Assembly: GCF_046298265.1 (NCBI RefSeq)
Contig: NZ_JBKAHK010000003.1
Location: 186,001 to 250,000 of the forward strand
Direction of reading: 5' to 3'
From: Gillisia xinjiangensis
GTDB lineage: Bacteria > Bacteroidota > Bacteroidia > Flavobacteriales > Flavobacteriaceae
DNA length: 64,000 nucleotides
Of this stretch, positions 17,891 to 26,970 are shown in pieces (the first letter of the stretch is position 1; every line of letters begins with the position of its first letter). Both the position numbers and the translations under genes were made by a program. The notes below the pieces were generated by a model. It made no database searches, had not been told where the DNA came from, and was given only the letters and a program-made list of their open reading frames with translations.

Positions 17891-19783
17891 TTAAAAAAGC
17901 ACCCTGAAACGAATTGTATGTTCAATATCCTTTAATTCCCGTATCACCTCAGCATCATACACTTTATCGATATCTGTTATTACATAACCAATTGTTTCAT
18001 TGGTTTTTAAGTGTTGACCAACGATATTGATATCGTGGGAAGCCAGTATTTTATTGATCTTTGCAATGATACCCGGTTTATTAAGGTGAATATGAATAAG
18101 CCTGTGGGCATTTTCGAGTATAGGAAGTTGCAGGTTTGGAAAATTCACACTGTTGGTAGTACTTCCAGTATTTATATATTCCATGATCTTGCCGGGGACA
18201 AAATTACCGATATTTTCCTGGGCTTCTTCTGTGCTACCTCCTATATGCGGAGTTAAGATCACATTTGGTAAATTACGGAGCGGAGATTCAAAAGTCTCCT
18301 TATTGGTTTTTGGTTCTTCAGGAAAAACATCTATTCCTGCACCTATCACTTTCCCGGAAGAAATATTCTTTACCAGCGCATCGATATCAACAACGTGACC
18401 CCTGCTCAAATTAAGAAAAATCACCCCTTCTTTCATTTGCTCAAATTCCTTTTCGCCTATAAAATTCTTATTATCCTTTCTTCCATCAACGTGTAGGCTT
18501 ACGATATCCACATTTTCCAAAAGCTCTTTCAAACTGTTGCATTTAGTGGCATTTCCTAACGCAAGCTTTTCTGTTACATCATAATAATATACATCAAATC
18601 CTATTGCCTCGGCTACTACAGATAATTGAGAACCAATATTACCATAACCTATAATCCCAATTTTTCTTGCGCGGACCTCATGGCTGTTATTAGATGATTT
18701 ATCCCAATTTCCCTGATGCATTTTCATCATTTTATCGGGTAAATTTCTGGTAAGCAGAATGATCTCCCCAATCACCAATTCCACTACAGACCGCGTATTG
18801 CTATAAGGGGCGTTAAATACCGCCACTCCCTTTTTAAGGCATTCTTCAAGATCGATTTGATTGGTCCCTATACAAAAAGCTCCTACAGCGATAAGCCTTG
18901 GTGCATTGTCCAGTACTTTTTTGGTGAGCTGTGTTTTTGACCGGATCCCAAGAACTGAAACATCCTTTATTTTTTCCGCCAGCTCATCTTCATCCATCGC
19001 CCCGGAATAGGTGGAAACATTATAGCCTTCCTGTTTGAGAGTGCCAAATGCATCCGGATGAACATTTTCCAGAAGAAGTACTTTAATACGGTTCTTAGGG
19101 TAAGAAATAGCTTTGTTCATATTAAATAGGTATAAAAATTCATCCATACTGGGGGTGACATGATCTGCTTTTTCCAAAACATTACCGCGCTCCACATTTT
19201 CGGTAAAGGCATAAAATTTGTTGGCGAGGCCAGCGGCACGTACTTCATAATCTGTATAGCCATCACCAATCATATACACATCCCCTTTTAAATCCAGGGT
19301 TTTTAGGGTGGCAACTTTTCCATTATTGGAGGAAAGCACATTTTCCCTGTCAAAACCTACGATTTTCCCTTCTTCATCAAATTCAAAGGAATTAGCAAAT
19401 ACATTTTCCTCCTTAATTCCCAGTTCCATTACAATTGGAATAATAAACTCCTTAAAACCATTTGAGATGATATATATATCCTCCCGGTATTCGTAAAAAA
19501 AGGCTTTATTTCTAACAAAGGATGTAGATATTTTTCTTTTCAGAATTTCTACCAGGAGAGGAAGGTGTTTTTCTTCAGCATTTAATAATTCCAGGCGCTG
19601 GATAAGGGATTCCCTGAATGATAATTCGCCGGCCATCCCCTGGTTGGTTAAAGCTTCCAGTTTTGCCAGTTTTAATTCCTTGTCTGCTTCATTTGCCAGT
19701 GAGATCTCTCCTAATACATCCAGGGCTTCAACCTGGGTGAATGTACTGTCAAAATCTATCACATAACTTTTGTTGGGTTGCAT
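17891..19783 (-). CDS. serA: D-3-phosphoglycerate dehydrogenase with N-terminal phosphoserine phosphatase-like HAD domain
   Basis: The protein has 630 residues. Residues about 1-210 are a HAD phosphatase module: DFDSTFTQ (nucleophile aspartate motif), ISNGFKEFI and GDGYTDYEV (acid motif). Residues about 225-540 are a PGDH: NAD-binding GIIGYGNIGSQL, catalytic-arginine LNLSRGHVVD and histidine TPHIGGSTEEAQENI. The end (about 555-630) is an ACT domain, HLNKPGIIAKINKI, the usual serine-feedback site. The dehydrogenase starts serine synthesis from 3-phosphoglycerate, and the HAD part could perform the last step. The aminotransferase SerC is not nearby. All HAD motifs look intact, so a bifunctional enzyme is plausible but unproven. 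Confidence 0.88.
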   Translation of the reverse strand: MQPNKSYVIDFDSTFTQVEALDVLGEISLANEADKELKLAKLEALTNQGMAGELSFRESLIQRLELLNAEEKHLPLLVEILKRKISTSFVRNKAFFYEYREDIYIISNGFKEFIIPIVMELGIKEENVFANSFEFDEEGKIVGFDRENVLSSNNGKVATLKTLDLKGDVYMIGDGYTDYEVRAAGLANKFYAFTENVERGNVLEKADHVTPSMDEFLYLFNMNKAISYPKNRIKVLLLENVHPDAFGTLKQEGYNVSTYSGAMDEDELAEKIKDVSVLGIRSKTQLTKKVLDNAPRLIAVGAFCIGTNQIDLEECLKKGVAVFNAPYSNTRSVVELVIGEIILLTRNLPDKMMKMHQGNWDKSSNNSHEVRARKIGIIGYGNIGSQLSVVAEAIGFDVYYYDVTEKLALGNATKCNSLKELLENVDIVSLHVDGRKDNKNFIGEKEFEQMKEGVIFLNLSRGHVVDIDALVKNISSGKVIGAGIDVFPEEPKTNKETFESPLRNLPNVILTPHIGGSTEEAQENIGNFVPGKIMEYINTGSTTNSVNFPNLQLPILENAHRLIHIHLNKPGIIAKINKILASHDINIVGQHLKTNETIGYVITDIDKVYDAEVIRELKDIEHTIRFRVLF

Positions 19784-20616
19784 ACTTTTTATTTAATATA
19801 GAGGACTCAAAATTAAGTTTTTTGCAATACAAAACAGTACACGAATCGCTAAACTTATTGGCGGTAGTGGTTTCATAAATTAATGACCTTATTTCAGGCA
19901 AAAATTGAGTTTTTATAAATTTAGGGTAGCTTTTTTTGCAGATACAACATAAATCAAGCACCTCCCGGCAAGCCCACAGCAAGGTGAAAGCAAGATATAT
20001 CCAAAATTTCCAAGAAATCCCGGCAGAACGGGACAGGAGTATTAAAATTATGGAACATTAAATTGCTGTCAAAATTTGTTTTAAACCATTCCTTTCTTTA
20101 ATAGGGGTTTTTCCCCATTTTTAACCTTTTGTTTACTAATCTCATTTCACCCATCAACTCTCAAAACATCTATTTACTTCACTCGAAATATTAAAATAGA
20201 TTTAAAAGAATTGATTTAGGAGACAGCCTATATTGGTAAAAACCATCTTCACAATATGCTTTTATGGTTCCTCAGCAATTTAATTCAGGTTATACTGAAA
20301 CACTTTTAAAGTTAAAATTGGTTTTTATAGAAAAAATAATTTCTGTATCTTTATATCTATAAGAATATAAGTAAGCTGATAATTTCCAGTTCTTTACCCG
20401 CCTGGAATCATCAAAAGAAAAGCAACTTCCCCCTGTTGCTAGATCAAGGATATCAATATAAACCTTATGGATTATTGATCGCCAGTTATATAAAACTCCG
20501 AATGAATTTGCTTTAATATTTTCCTCATTCCTAAGATTATGTTTGAGGCAAAAATAGCTAAAATAGATCCTGATCAACTAGGGAGTATGTTAAGTAATAA
20601 TTTAAAACAATCTATC
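19784..20616. other. Long intergenic stretch without a convincing gene
   Basis: The 833 bases separate the divergent serA-like gene and a secreted protein. A scrap of family A (CACCTCCCGGCAAGCCCACA) is at 19959-19978, and a short GGGG-TTTTT-CCCC hairpin lies near 20104. A 95-codon frame on the minus strand (20290-20577) has no recognisable domain and no supporting signals. Otherwise it is AT-rich. Confidence 0.5.
20538..20545 (+). promoter_or_regulatory. Possible TAnnTTTG promoter box
   Basis: TATGTTTG matches the flavobacterial -7 box and lies 72 bases before the start at 20617. The nearest TTG (20508) is 27 bases away, longer than usual, so only the -7 element is supported. Confidence 0.35.
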
Positions 20617-21384
20617 ATGAATACATTTAAAACCCTTGGAATTTTATTTCTATTCCTTATACATTCATTTATTCTTCCTGCTCAGGATAACCAGGACTCT
20701 CAAATGTACTGGATCCATGAAGACAGAACCAAACCCGTTATGTCTATTAAACAAGAAAGCGTGGACAAGGAACTTATAGCGGCTCTCAAGCAACACGATA
20801 TCACTGATATTAGCTGGTTTACTCTGGTTTCACATGATTATCGATATTTTTATATCTCACCTATTGAAAATATGGCTGATTTTGATAAAAATCCTTTTGG
20901 AAGCCTTTCTGAAAAGATGGGACAACGGGAAACCACCCGAATCTTTAATAAGTACAATGACTGCTATGAAACTCACGGTGATTATGTAATCACCCTGGAT
21001 AAGAATCTATCCTACCAACCGGATGGTATAAACGTAACGCCGGTAGGGAAAAATTTTAGAAACAATACAATTTATCATTTCACGCCAGATAACGCCAAGA
21101 AAGCCGAAGAACTCGCAGAAAAATTCAAAGCACTCAATATCAAAAAAGATTCAAATCTTCATTATAGAGTATATCGCAGTGGTTTTGGTGTTATGGGAAC
21201 CTATTTTATGGTAGCCGCAGCGGCTGAAAGTCCCGAACATTATGAACGCATGATTGTAGATAACAGGCTGCTTCTTGGGGATGAGGGTGCTCAACTTTTT
21301 AGCGAACTTGAAGAGACTATTTCCGATATAGAAATTATAAGAGGGTATATTCGGCCGGATCTTTCTTATCCAAAAAGGAAATAG
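20617..21384 (+). CDS. Secreted protein of unknown function
   Basis: The protein has 255 residues from ATG 20617, which opens a signal peptide (MNTFKTLGILFLFLIHSFIL, then PAQDNQDSQ). The open frame begins earlier, but its first codons overlap the likely promoter. The mature part contains two halves with similar texture: ISWFTLVSHDYRYFYISPIE and, later, HYRVYRSGFGVMGTYFMVAAA. This suggests a duplicated alpha/beta barrel-like fold, such as a dimeric ferredoxin-like domain; that is inference. I recognise no family. It converges with the DinB gene 16 bases on. Confidence 0.72.
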   Translation: MNTFKTLGILFLFLIHSFILPAQDNQDSQMYWIHEDRTKPVMSIKQESVDKELIAALKQHDITDISWFTLVSHDYRYFYISPIENMADFDKNPFGSLSEKMGQRETTRIFNKYNDCYETHGDYVITLDKNLSYQPDGINVTPVGKNFRNNTIYHFTPDNAKKAEELAEKFKALNIKKDSNLHYRVYRSGFGVMGTYFMVAAAAESPEHYERMIVDNRLLLGDEGAQLFSELEETISDIEIIRGYIRPDLSYPKRK

Positions 21385-21399
21385 TTAGTGCATGAAAAT

Positions 21400-21951
21400 C
21401 TATATTTTAGGTTCTAACGTCATTTGCGCCTGGATTAAATGCCGTTGATTGTGGTAAACAAGAACCCGAAAAGTATCTCCCAATTTTAATTTTATAAATC
21501 TGGAAATGCTTATCGCTGTTTTTGTTTTATTCAGGCTTACATTTTTTGAAAGTTCCAACAGTTCCAACAATGCTTTTTGTTGATCTAAGAATCGCTTTAA
21601 CGTGCTTAGTTCAAGCTGACTGCCAATTGGATCTTTATCCTTAAACGTTTTCATTTTTTTCAAATTTTCCTTTGGGAGCATGCTTTTGGAGAAATAATTA
21701 CCAAGCAGCCCACTATAAAAAGATTCCTCCGGCTGATATTTGCTCTTTTTTATCCGGTTACGAATTTCAGGCAAATAAAAGTCCCAGTATAGATTGAGAT
21801 GTTCTAAACATTCCAATGCGCTCCAACTTTCAGCTGAAGGTCTCGAGTTGAGTTTTTCAATTGAAACAGATATAAGTCTTTCGGCTTTATTGAAATTAAG
21901 TTTTGTTCTCTCGATAAGATCAGAAATCAATTCCTCTGTTTTCATTTTCAT
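21400..21951 (-). CDS. DinB-family four-helix protein
   Basis: The protein has 183 residues from ATG 21951; ATG codons at 21957 and 21945 are also possible. The helical profile, the early SAESWSALECLEHLNLYWDF with its histidine, and the C-terminal RVLVYHNQRHLIQAQM are typical of DinB/YfiT metal-binding bundles (DinB_2). The three histidines expected for the metal site are visible: one in the first motif and two in the last. Family members are often thiol transferases or stress proteins. The substrate is unknown. The broken SRPBCC gene lies directly upstream on the same strand. Confidence 0.78.
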   Translation of the reverse strand: MKMKTEELISDLIERTKLNFNKAERLISVSIEKLNSRPSAESWSALECLEHLNLYWDFYLPEIRNRIKKSKYQPEESFYSGLLGNYFSKSMLPKENLKKMKTFKDKDPIGSQLELSTLKRFLDQQKALLELLELSKNVSLNKTKTAISISRFIKLKLGDTFRVLVYHNQRHLIQAQMTLEPKI

Positions 21952-21980
21952 AAACATTCTGTTAAAAATTTCTGATTGAT

Positions 21981-22436
21981 TTATGAAAGAATTTTGTCTT
22001 CCTCTGCCAATTCTTTCAGCTTTTGCAAAGCCGATGGCCAGGTTTTTTTGAAATAATCTTTATAATTATCCGCTACATCCATTTCAATCCTTACTTCTGT
22101 TTCTCCCTTCACAGATCTCAGATAATAATTTTCCAAAGTACCTGCCCAGGCTTTTACCTGGTCACTTTTTGTATCCTCATTTCCATTTTTATCTACCATT
22201 CCCAAATGTTGGAAGGACATGAATTCGTTGTCCTTTTTCGCCAGGATCTTAGATACCATACCCTCGTTCTCCCCATTCAGGAACAATATTTTGCTCCCTT
22301 CCTTCCAATTTGTTTCAACACGGGATCCCAGAGAAAAAATAGCAGTCCAAATTCGATAGGTAGTATCATTCCATAAGGTTTACCAAACCTTTTCCCTGGC
22401 TGCATTAATACTGATTTGAAATTTCATTTTTTCCAT
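21981..22436 (-). pseudogene. SRPBCC/AHSA1-family gene interrupted by one stop codon
   Basis: From ATG 22436 the frame reads MEKMKFQISINAAREKVW, then TAA at 22382-22380, then continues without another stop: TLWNDTTYRIWTAIFSLGSR, VETNWKEGSKILFLNGENEG and on to a stop at 21981. The whole is a normal-length START-like SRPBCC domain of about 150 codons, with the conserved KVWxTLWND opening. A single base change (for example AAA to TAA) explains the break. Only an internal TTG restart at 22286 could give a truncated 101-residue product. It may be a true pseudogene or a sequencing error. Confidence 0.85.
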
Positions 22437-22551
22437 TTTGAAGATGTTTAATTTTTCTGAAAATGTAATTTATAGGAGGGGAGTATTTTGATAGCTTACG
22501 TTTTTGGTAATCTCAGTATTTTTGAAAAACTACCGTGCTTTAATTATTGAA

Positions 22552-23208
22552 TCATTCCCCGGGAAGCACATAGTAATAAATAGCGATGAAATGTGAGAAA
22601 CTCCCAAACAATACAAATAAGTGAAAAATTGCGTGATTAAATTTTATCCTGTTCAAACTAAAGATCACGGCACCCAGGGTATAGGAAATTCCGCCTGAAA
22701 GAAGCCACAAAAGTCCTGTATCCGGTAGGTTTTCCAACAGCGGTTTTATTGCAAATACCACCACCCAACCCATAATGACATACATGATGGTAGAAAGGGT
22801 TTGATACCTTCCCGTATAAAAAAGTTTTAAAATTACTCCGCAAAGAGCCATTGCCCAAATCACTCCAAAGATTATCCAGCCTAAAGTTCCATCGAGCGTT
22901 ACCATAGCAAATGGAGTATAAGTACCTGCTATCAGGACATAGATAGCAGCGTGGTCCAGTATATTGAGCCGGTAGCGTAACACACGGGATTTCGCGCTAT
23001 GATAAAAAGTTGAAGCGGCATAAAGTACTACCATACTCGCCCCAAAAACACTAAAACTTATAAGATGTTTAATTTCACCTAACTCATTTGCCCGTAAAAT
23101 AAGCATTATAAGCCCTAATATGCTCAATATAAAACCAAAGCCGTGAGTAAAAATATTTAGTTTTTCTTCCAATGGAGGGTAAAATTCCGGGTTTTTGCTG
23201 AGTTCCAT
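22552..23208 (-). CDS. Hemolysin III family (PAQR) membrane protein
   Basis: The protein has 218 residues from ATG 23208 (MELSKNPEFYPPLEEKLN); the frame extends to 23241 with codons not expected in the family. Seven hydrophobic helices are seen, with the family pattern EEKLNIFTHGFGF near 15, STFYHSAK near 80, LDHAAIYVLIAGTYTP near 95 and a C-terminal FNHAIFHLFVLFGSFSHF. The histidines in the second, third and last motifs form the predicted zinc site. The bacterial role is poorly known despite the name. It is a single gene. Confidence 0.88.
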   Translation of the reverse strand: MELSKNPEFYPPLEEKLNIFTHGFGFILSILGLIMLILRANELGEIKHLISFSVFGASMVVLYAASTFYHSAKSRVLRYRLNILDHAAIYVLIAGTYTPFAMVTLDGTLGWIIFGVIWAMALCGVILKLFYTGRYQTLSTIMYVIMGWVVVFAIKPLLENLPDTGLLWLLSGGISYTLGAVIFSLNRIKFNHAIFHLFVLFGSFSHFIAIYYYVLPGE

Positions 23209-23480
23209 GGTCCTGATCTTGTCTCTTATAAAAATAAACACAATAGATGGAAAAAAGTAGATTTAAAACGCTATAATTTGCAGATGATGAATTTATTTTA
23301 GCCTTGTTTTAAAACTACCTTTTTACCCAACGTTTAATTATACGTCGCTTTTTGGGTGAATTTAGGGAACATCATTCATCTTTTATTTTGTAAATTCATC
23401 CTAAAATGGAATGCCTCCTAAACGAAACGGGCGGATATCTTAGAAATAAACCCATTGATGGGATAAAAAAAACATTACTT

Positions 23481-23831
23481 ATGAAAACCGTGTCTTTAAT
23501 TAAAGATCTTGAATATAACGAGCATAAACCTGCTGTACAGGTATTACTAAATACCAAAACCACTAAGGAAATACGAATTGCGATGAAAAAAAATCAGGAG
23601 ATGAAAGAGCATAAAACCCCATTCCCCATAGTTGTTGAGGTTTTTGAAGGCAAGGTTGCTTTTGGTGTTAATGGTGAAATTCATAATTTGGAAAAAGGTG
23701 ATCTGGTAGCATTGGAAGGCCATGTACCGCATGATTTGCTGGCTTTGGAAGATAGTATTGTAAGACTCTCATTATCAATAGCCGATACTGCCGAAAGAGT
23801 TAAAGAAGTGGCAGACAAATCCTTAAAATGA
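23481..23831 (+). CDS. Small cupin-domain protein
   Basis: The protein has 116 residues from ATG 23481 (MKTVSLIKDLEYN). The open frame runs further upstream to 23406, but those codons fall in repeat-like sequence (CCCATTGATGGGAT near 23450). The core is a single cupin barrel: MKEHKTPFPIVVEVFEGKVA, FGVNGEIHNLEKGDLVALEG, HVPHDLLALEDS. The metal-ligand pattern is partial (one early histidine, HVPH late). Such proteins occur singly in Bacteroidota. Substrate and role are unknown. Confidence 0.75.
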   Translation: MKTVSLIKDLEYNEHKPAVQVLLNTKTTKEIRIAMKKNQEMKEHKTPFPIVVEVFEGKVAFGVNGEIHNLEKGDLVALEGHVPHDLLALEDSIVRLSLSIADTAERVKEVADKSLK

Positions 23832-23846
23832 GAATTTATATTCTGA

Positions 23847-23985
23847 AATCAAAAACTTCGGGGCAGGTACATAAGGAATGTCCCGAATTATGGGGAGGGA
23901 AATACTTTTAAAAATTTGAGGCAAACCCGGCTGAATTATTCTGGCTGGCCTTGGGGAAAATAAACCTTTAATGAGGGATTAAAAA
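23847..23985 (+). repeat. Family A dispersed repeat, copy A3
   Basis: AAATCAAAAACTTCGGGGCAG, GGAAATACTTTTAAAAATTT, GAGGCAAACCCGGCTGAAT and TAAACCTTTAATGAGGGAT occur in the same order as in the other family A copies (first block shown to 20 bases in meaning). It lies between the cupin gene and the DUF389 gene, both rightward. Confidence 0.75.
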
Positions 23986-24127
23986 GGACTGAATTGATAC
24001 CTATTCAGCTTTGCCTCTGCAAAATTTGAAGGCATCTTGATTTAGCGTAGATCCCAATGGAAGGTTAAAAGTTAAAGCCCATCTTTGTAAAATCATACCT
24101 TACTGGTATAAACAGGAAATTTGACAA

Positions 24128-25993
24128 ATGCTATATATTATTCACACTTCTGCAGATATTGAGGAGATAAAAGAAAAAATTATCCCCTTGCTTGAAAACA
24201 GGGATTATACCTTGGTTCCCTATCCCTTAATTGCAGATTTTAGTCCGCAGGAAAATGCTATTCTTCTCACCTATTTAGGGGATGAGTTTCTATCAGAATT
24301 TTTACCCAGAGCGGCAAATAACCAATGGGTGGTAGGGATTTTACCGCGTCCTGATATTAAATATACCATCCAAGGTTTGGGAATCTCCAGAGACCTGGAA
24401 GAATCGGTAAAAGAGATCCTTGAAACTGAAGAACCCTATAAACTTGATCTTCTTTTATGCAACGACCAACCCGTTTTCCTTTCGGTTAATATTGGGGATG
24501 TTTTTGCAATTACAAAGGATACTAAAAAGAATAATTTTTTTTCAGAGGTTTTACATTTTATAAGGAATATCCGGCAATTGCCCTCTCTTTCTCACAAGCC
24601 CTTTGTTTTAAGCATCGATGGTGAAAAAATCATCAGCACTTCTGCTTTGGGGATAGTGGTTATTGAGCATGCGATGAGTTCCATAATTTCAAAAAGGCTT
24701 ATTTCAGAAAGTTCTATTAATGATGGGCAGTTTGATACCGTAATCCTTTCTCCCCCGAATATCCTTGAGTTTTTTTGGTTTTTATTCCGAAGTTTGTTAC
24801 CAAGAAATACCTTCAGCAATCCACCTTCGTTTATAGGTCAAATTAAAGCCTCAAATTTAACCATAGAAAACCAGTCAGGAGTTGAATTTACTATAGACGG
24901 TAAAATCCGATCGGCCAAAAATATCAATTTTGAAGTGGTAAAAGATGCGCTTTTTATCAAACAAAAAAGCTCCTACATCTCGGAAGGTGAGGGTGCAAAT
25001 GAAAAAAACAGTTTACAAATTGATAACCTACCTACCGGTGAAAAGAAGATAGAACTTACAAAACGTAAACTTCCATTATTCCCGCGGGCCACCGCCGAAG
25101 AGTTCGCAGATCTCTTTAAGGTTTTACGCGACAATGCGGAGGTAACTTCTATTTATGTGGTAATGATGATACTATCCACTCTAATTGCAAGCTTTGGATT
25201 GTTTGGAAATTCCTCGCCTGTAATAATTGGAGCTATGATCCTTGCCCCAATTATTTCGCCCATAGTTTCTTTCTCTATGGGTATGGTACGATATGATATA
25301 AATATGCTAAAAACCGGAGTGGTCACCATAATAATAGGAACAGTAGTTTCACTGGTTTTTGCTGCCGGGGTGAGTTTAATAATTCCTTTAAAGGTATTGA
25401 CTCCGGAGATCAATGCAAGGCTTTCTCCTACCCTGCTTGATATGGGGATAGCAGTTGCATCCGGAGTTGCCGCTGCCTATGCACATGCCAAATCCGGAAT
25501 AGCCAAAAGCCTTGCAGGTGTAGCAATTGCAGTTGCCCTGGTGCCTCCCCTTGCTGTTGCCGGAATTGGAATTGGCTGGTGGGATTGGGCGGTTTTTTCC
25601 GGAGCTTTCTTATTATATTCAACCAATCTTGCCGGAATAATTATGTTTGCCGGCATCACCTTTTTACTATTAGGTTTTGCTCCTTTTAAAAGAGCAAAAA
25701 TGGGTCTTATTTATACCTTTATAATAATTGCCATTGTGATGGTTCCATTATCCCTTTCGTTTAACCGAATAAAGGAGGAAGCAAGAATTACAAGTCAACT
25801 GGAAGGTTCCGTGATTGAGAATGTTGTTTTAAAAGAGGTGAAAGTTCGTTTCGGAAAAACACTGTTGGTCTCCGTGAAGGTGGTGAGCGGGGAACCTATC
25901 AGCTCCATAGAAATGAAGCGGGTTAAAGCCAAAATAGAGGACCGGATTGGAAAACCTATAACTCTGGAGGTGGTTTCGGCCATAGAATTTTAA
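24128..25993 (+). CDS. DUF389/TIGR00341 membrane protein with a lipid-kinase-like N-terminal region
   Basis: The protein has 621 residues. About 325-540 is the DUF389 (TIGR00341) membrane domain: SSPVIIGAMILAPIISPIVS, GIAVASGVAAAYAHAKSGI and VALVPPLAVAGIGIGWWDWA, with some six helices, then a soluble ferredoxin-like tail. Residues 1 to about 290 look like a diacylglycerol/sphingosine kinase fold: a Rossmann-like start, LTYLGDEFLSEF where GGDGT would be, GILPRPDIKYTIQGLGI where the GTGNDFA stretch would be, and VEFTIDGKI near 260. The glycine signature is lost, so catalysis is doubtful. The function of DUF389 proteins is unknown. Confidence 0.8.
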   Translation: MLYIIHTSADIEEIKEKIIPLLENRDYTLVPYPLIADFSPQENAILLTYLGDEFLSEFLPRAANNQWVVGILPRPDIKYTIQGLGISRDLEESVKEILETEEPYKLDLLLCNDQPVFLSVNIGDVFAITKDTKKNNFFSEVLHFIRNIRQLPSLSHKPFVLSIDGEKIISTSALGIVVIEHAMSSIISKRLISESSINDGQFDTVILSPPNILEFFWFLFRSLLPRNTFSNPPSFIGQIKASNLTIENQSGVEFTIDGKIRSAKNINFEVVKDALFIKQKSSYISEGEGANEKNSLQIDNLPTGEKKIELTKRKLPLFPRATAEEFADLFKVLRDNAEVTSIYVVMMILSTLIASFGLFGNSSPVIIGAMILAPIISPIVSFSMGMVRYDINMLKTGVVTIIIGTVVSLVFAAGVSLIIPLKVLTPEINARLSPTLLDMGIAVASGVAAAYAHAKSGIAKSLAGVAIAVALVPPLAVAGIGIGWWDWAVFSGAFLLYSTNLAGIIMFAGITFLLLGFAPFKRAKMGLIYTFIIIAIVMVPLSLSFNRIKEEARITSQLEGSVIENVVLKEVKVRFGKTLLVSVKVVSGEPISSIEMKRVKAKIEDRIGKPITLEVVSAIEF

Positions 25994-26021
25994 ACCCCAT
26001 TCGCGAAATAACACTGAAAAA

Positions 26022-26480
26022 ATGAACTCAAAAACGAATAGCCCTGAAGAATATCTTCAGGAATTACCTGAAGATAGGAAGGCGATAATCCAAAAATTAA
26101 GAAAATCAATCCTCGACCATATACCTGATGGTTTCCAGGAAACCATGAGTTACGGAATGATAGGATATGTTATTCCTCATTCGCTATACCCAAAGGGATA
26201 TCATTGCACACCTAAAGTGCCTTTGCCTTTTCTAAGTATCGCCTCAAAAAAAAATTTCGTAGCGCTATATCATATGGGTATTTATGCAGATAAAGATCTT
26301 TTAAATTGGTTCACTTCGGCTTATAAAAAATTTTCCGCAAGAAAATTGGATATAGGAAAAAGTTGTATCCGTTTTCAAAAACCTGAAGACATCCCCTATG
26401 ATCTTATAGCGGAGCTGGTTTCAAAAATCACCCCTCAGGATTGGATCCAAACCTATGAGGGATCTTTCAAACAAAAGTAA
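26022..26480 (+). CDS. DUF1801 domain protein
   Basis: The protein has 152 residues. The YdhG-like DUF1801 fold is recognisable by EDRKAIIQKLRKSILDHIPD, GFQETMSYGMIGYVIPHS, FLSIASKKNFVALYHMGIY and the C-terminal LDIGKSCIRFQKPEDIPYDL. It starts 28 bases after the DUF389 gene on the same strand, so the two may be co-transcribed. No enzymatic function is known. The length is normal. Confidence 0.85.
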   Translation: MNSKTNSPEEYLQELPEDRKAIIQKLRKSILDHIPDGFQETMSYGMIGYVIPHSLYPKGYHCTPKVPLPFLSIASKKNFVALYHMGIYADKDLLNWFTSAYKKFSARKLDIGKSCIRFQKPEDIPYDLIAELVSKITPQDWIQTYEGSFKQK

Positions 26481-26542
26481 GAATGGTTCCAACTCCATCT
26501 TATTGAATACCAAACCGGCCTAATTCTTACTTATTTTATCAT

Positions 26543-26970
26543 TGTTGTCCGGTAACATTTTTGTGAAAGCTGAAACCACATTCATTGGGCATTCCAATGA
26601 GATTTTTAATTAAAAAACCTTACTGTTTTTAAATTTTTAAATGATATCGACAATAAAGTGTTCTGAAAAAAAATAAATTATAACTAAATGTTTATCAGCC
26701 AGTTAAAATCAATAAACCTCCCGGATTAGTGTTGACCGTTTTAACCATTATTTTTAAATGGTACTTGTATTTTATCTCCCGCTGATATAAACTGCTCCCG
26801 ATAACTCTGGATTCGCAGAAATTAATCTTCATTGTTTTTTAGCCACGAATACAATAACAATTTTGTCTTTTTTTTCTCAATACTCAATACTCACATCTCA
26901 AATCTTATTTTTCTTGATTCTTGCAGTTACGCCAAATGCGGAACCATCCTGACTCTTATCCGAACATTAC
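26543..26970 (+). repeat. Family C dispersed repeat, copy C1, split by extra sequence
   Basis: The left part (26543-26710) matches 31396-31560: TTGTCCGGTAACATTTTTGT, CCAATGAGATTTTTAA, GTGTTCTGAAAAAA and ATAACTAAATGTTTATCAG. The right part (26898-26970) matches 31575-31636: TTCTTGATTCTTGCAGTTAC, GCGGAACCATCCTGA. About 190 bases between them have no counterpart in copy C2. The right end supplies the aconitase stop codon (complement of 26967-26969). The gap otherwise holds no gene. Confidence 0.75.

Noticed and set aside
20290..20577. 95-codon minus-strand frame
   Set aside because: No domain, no promoter, and it overlaps the likely promoter of the rightward secreted protein.
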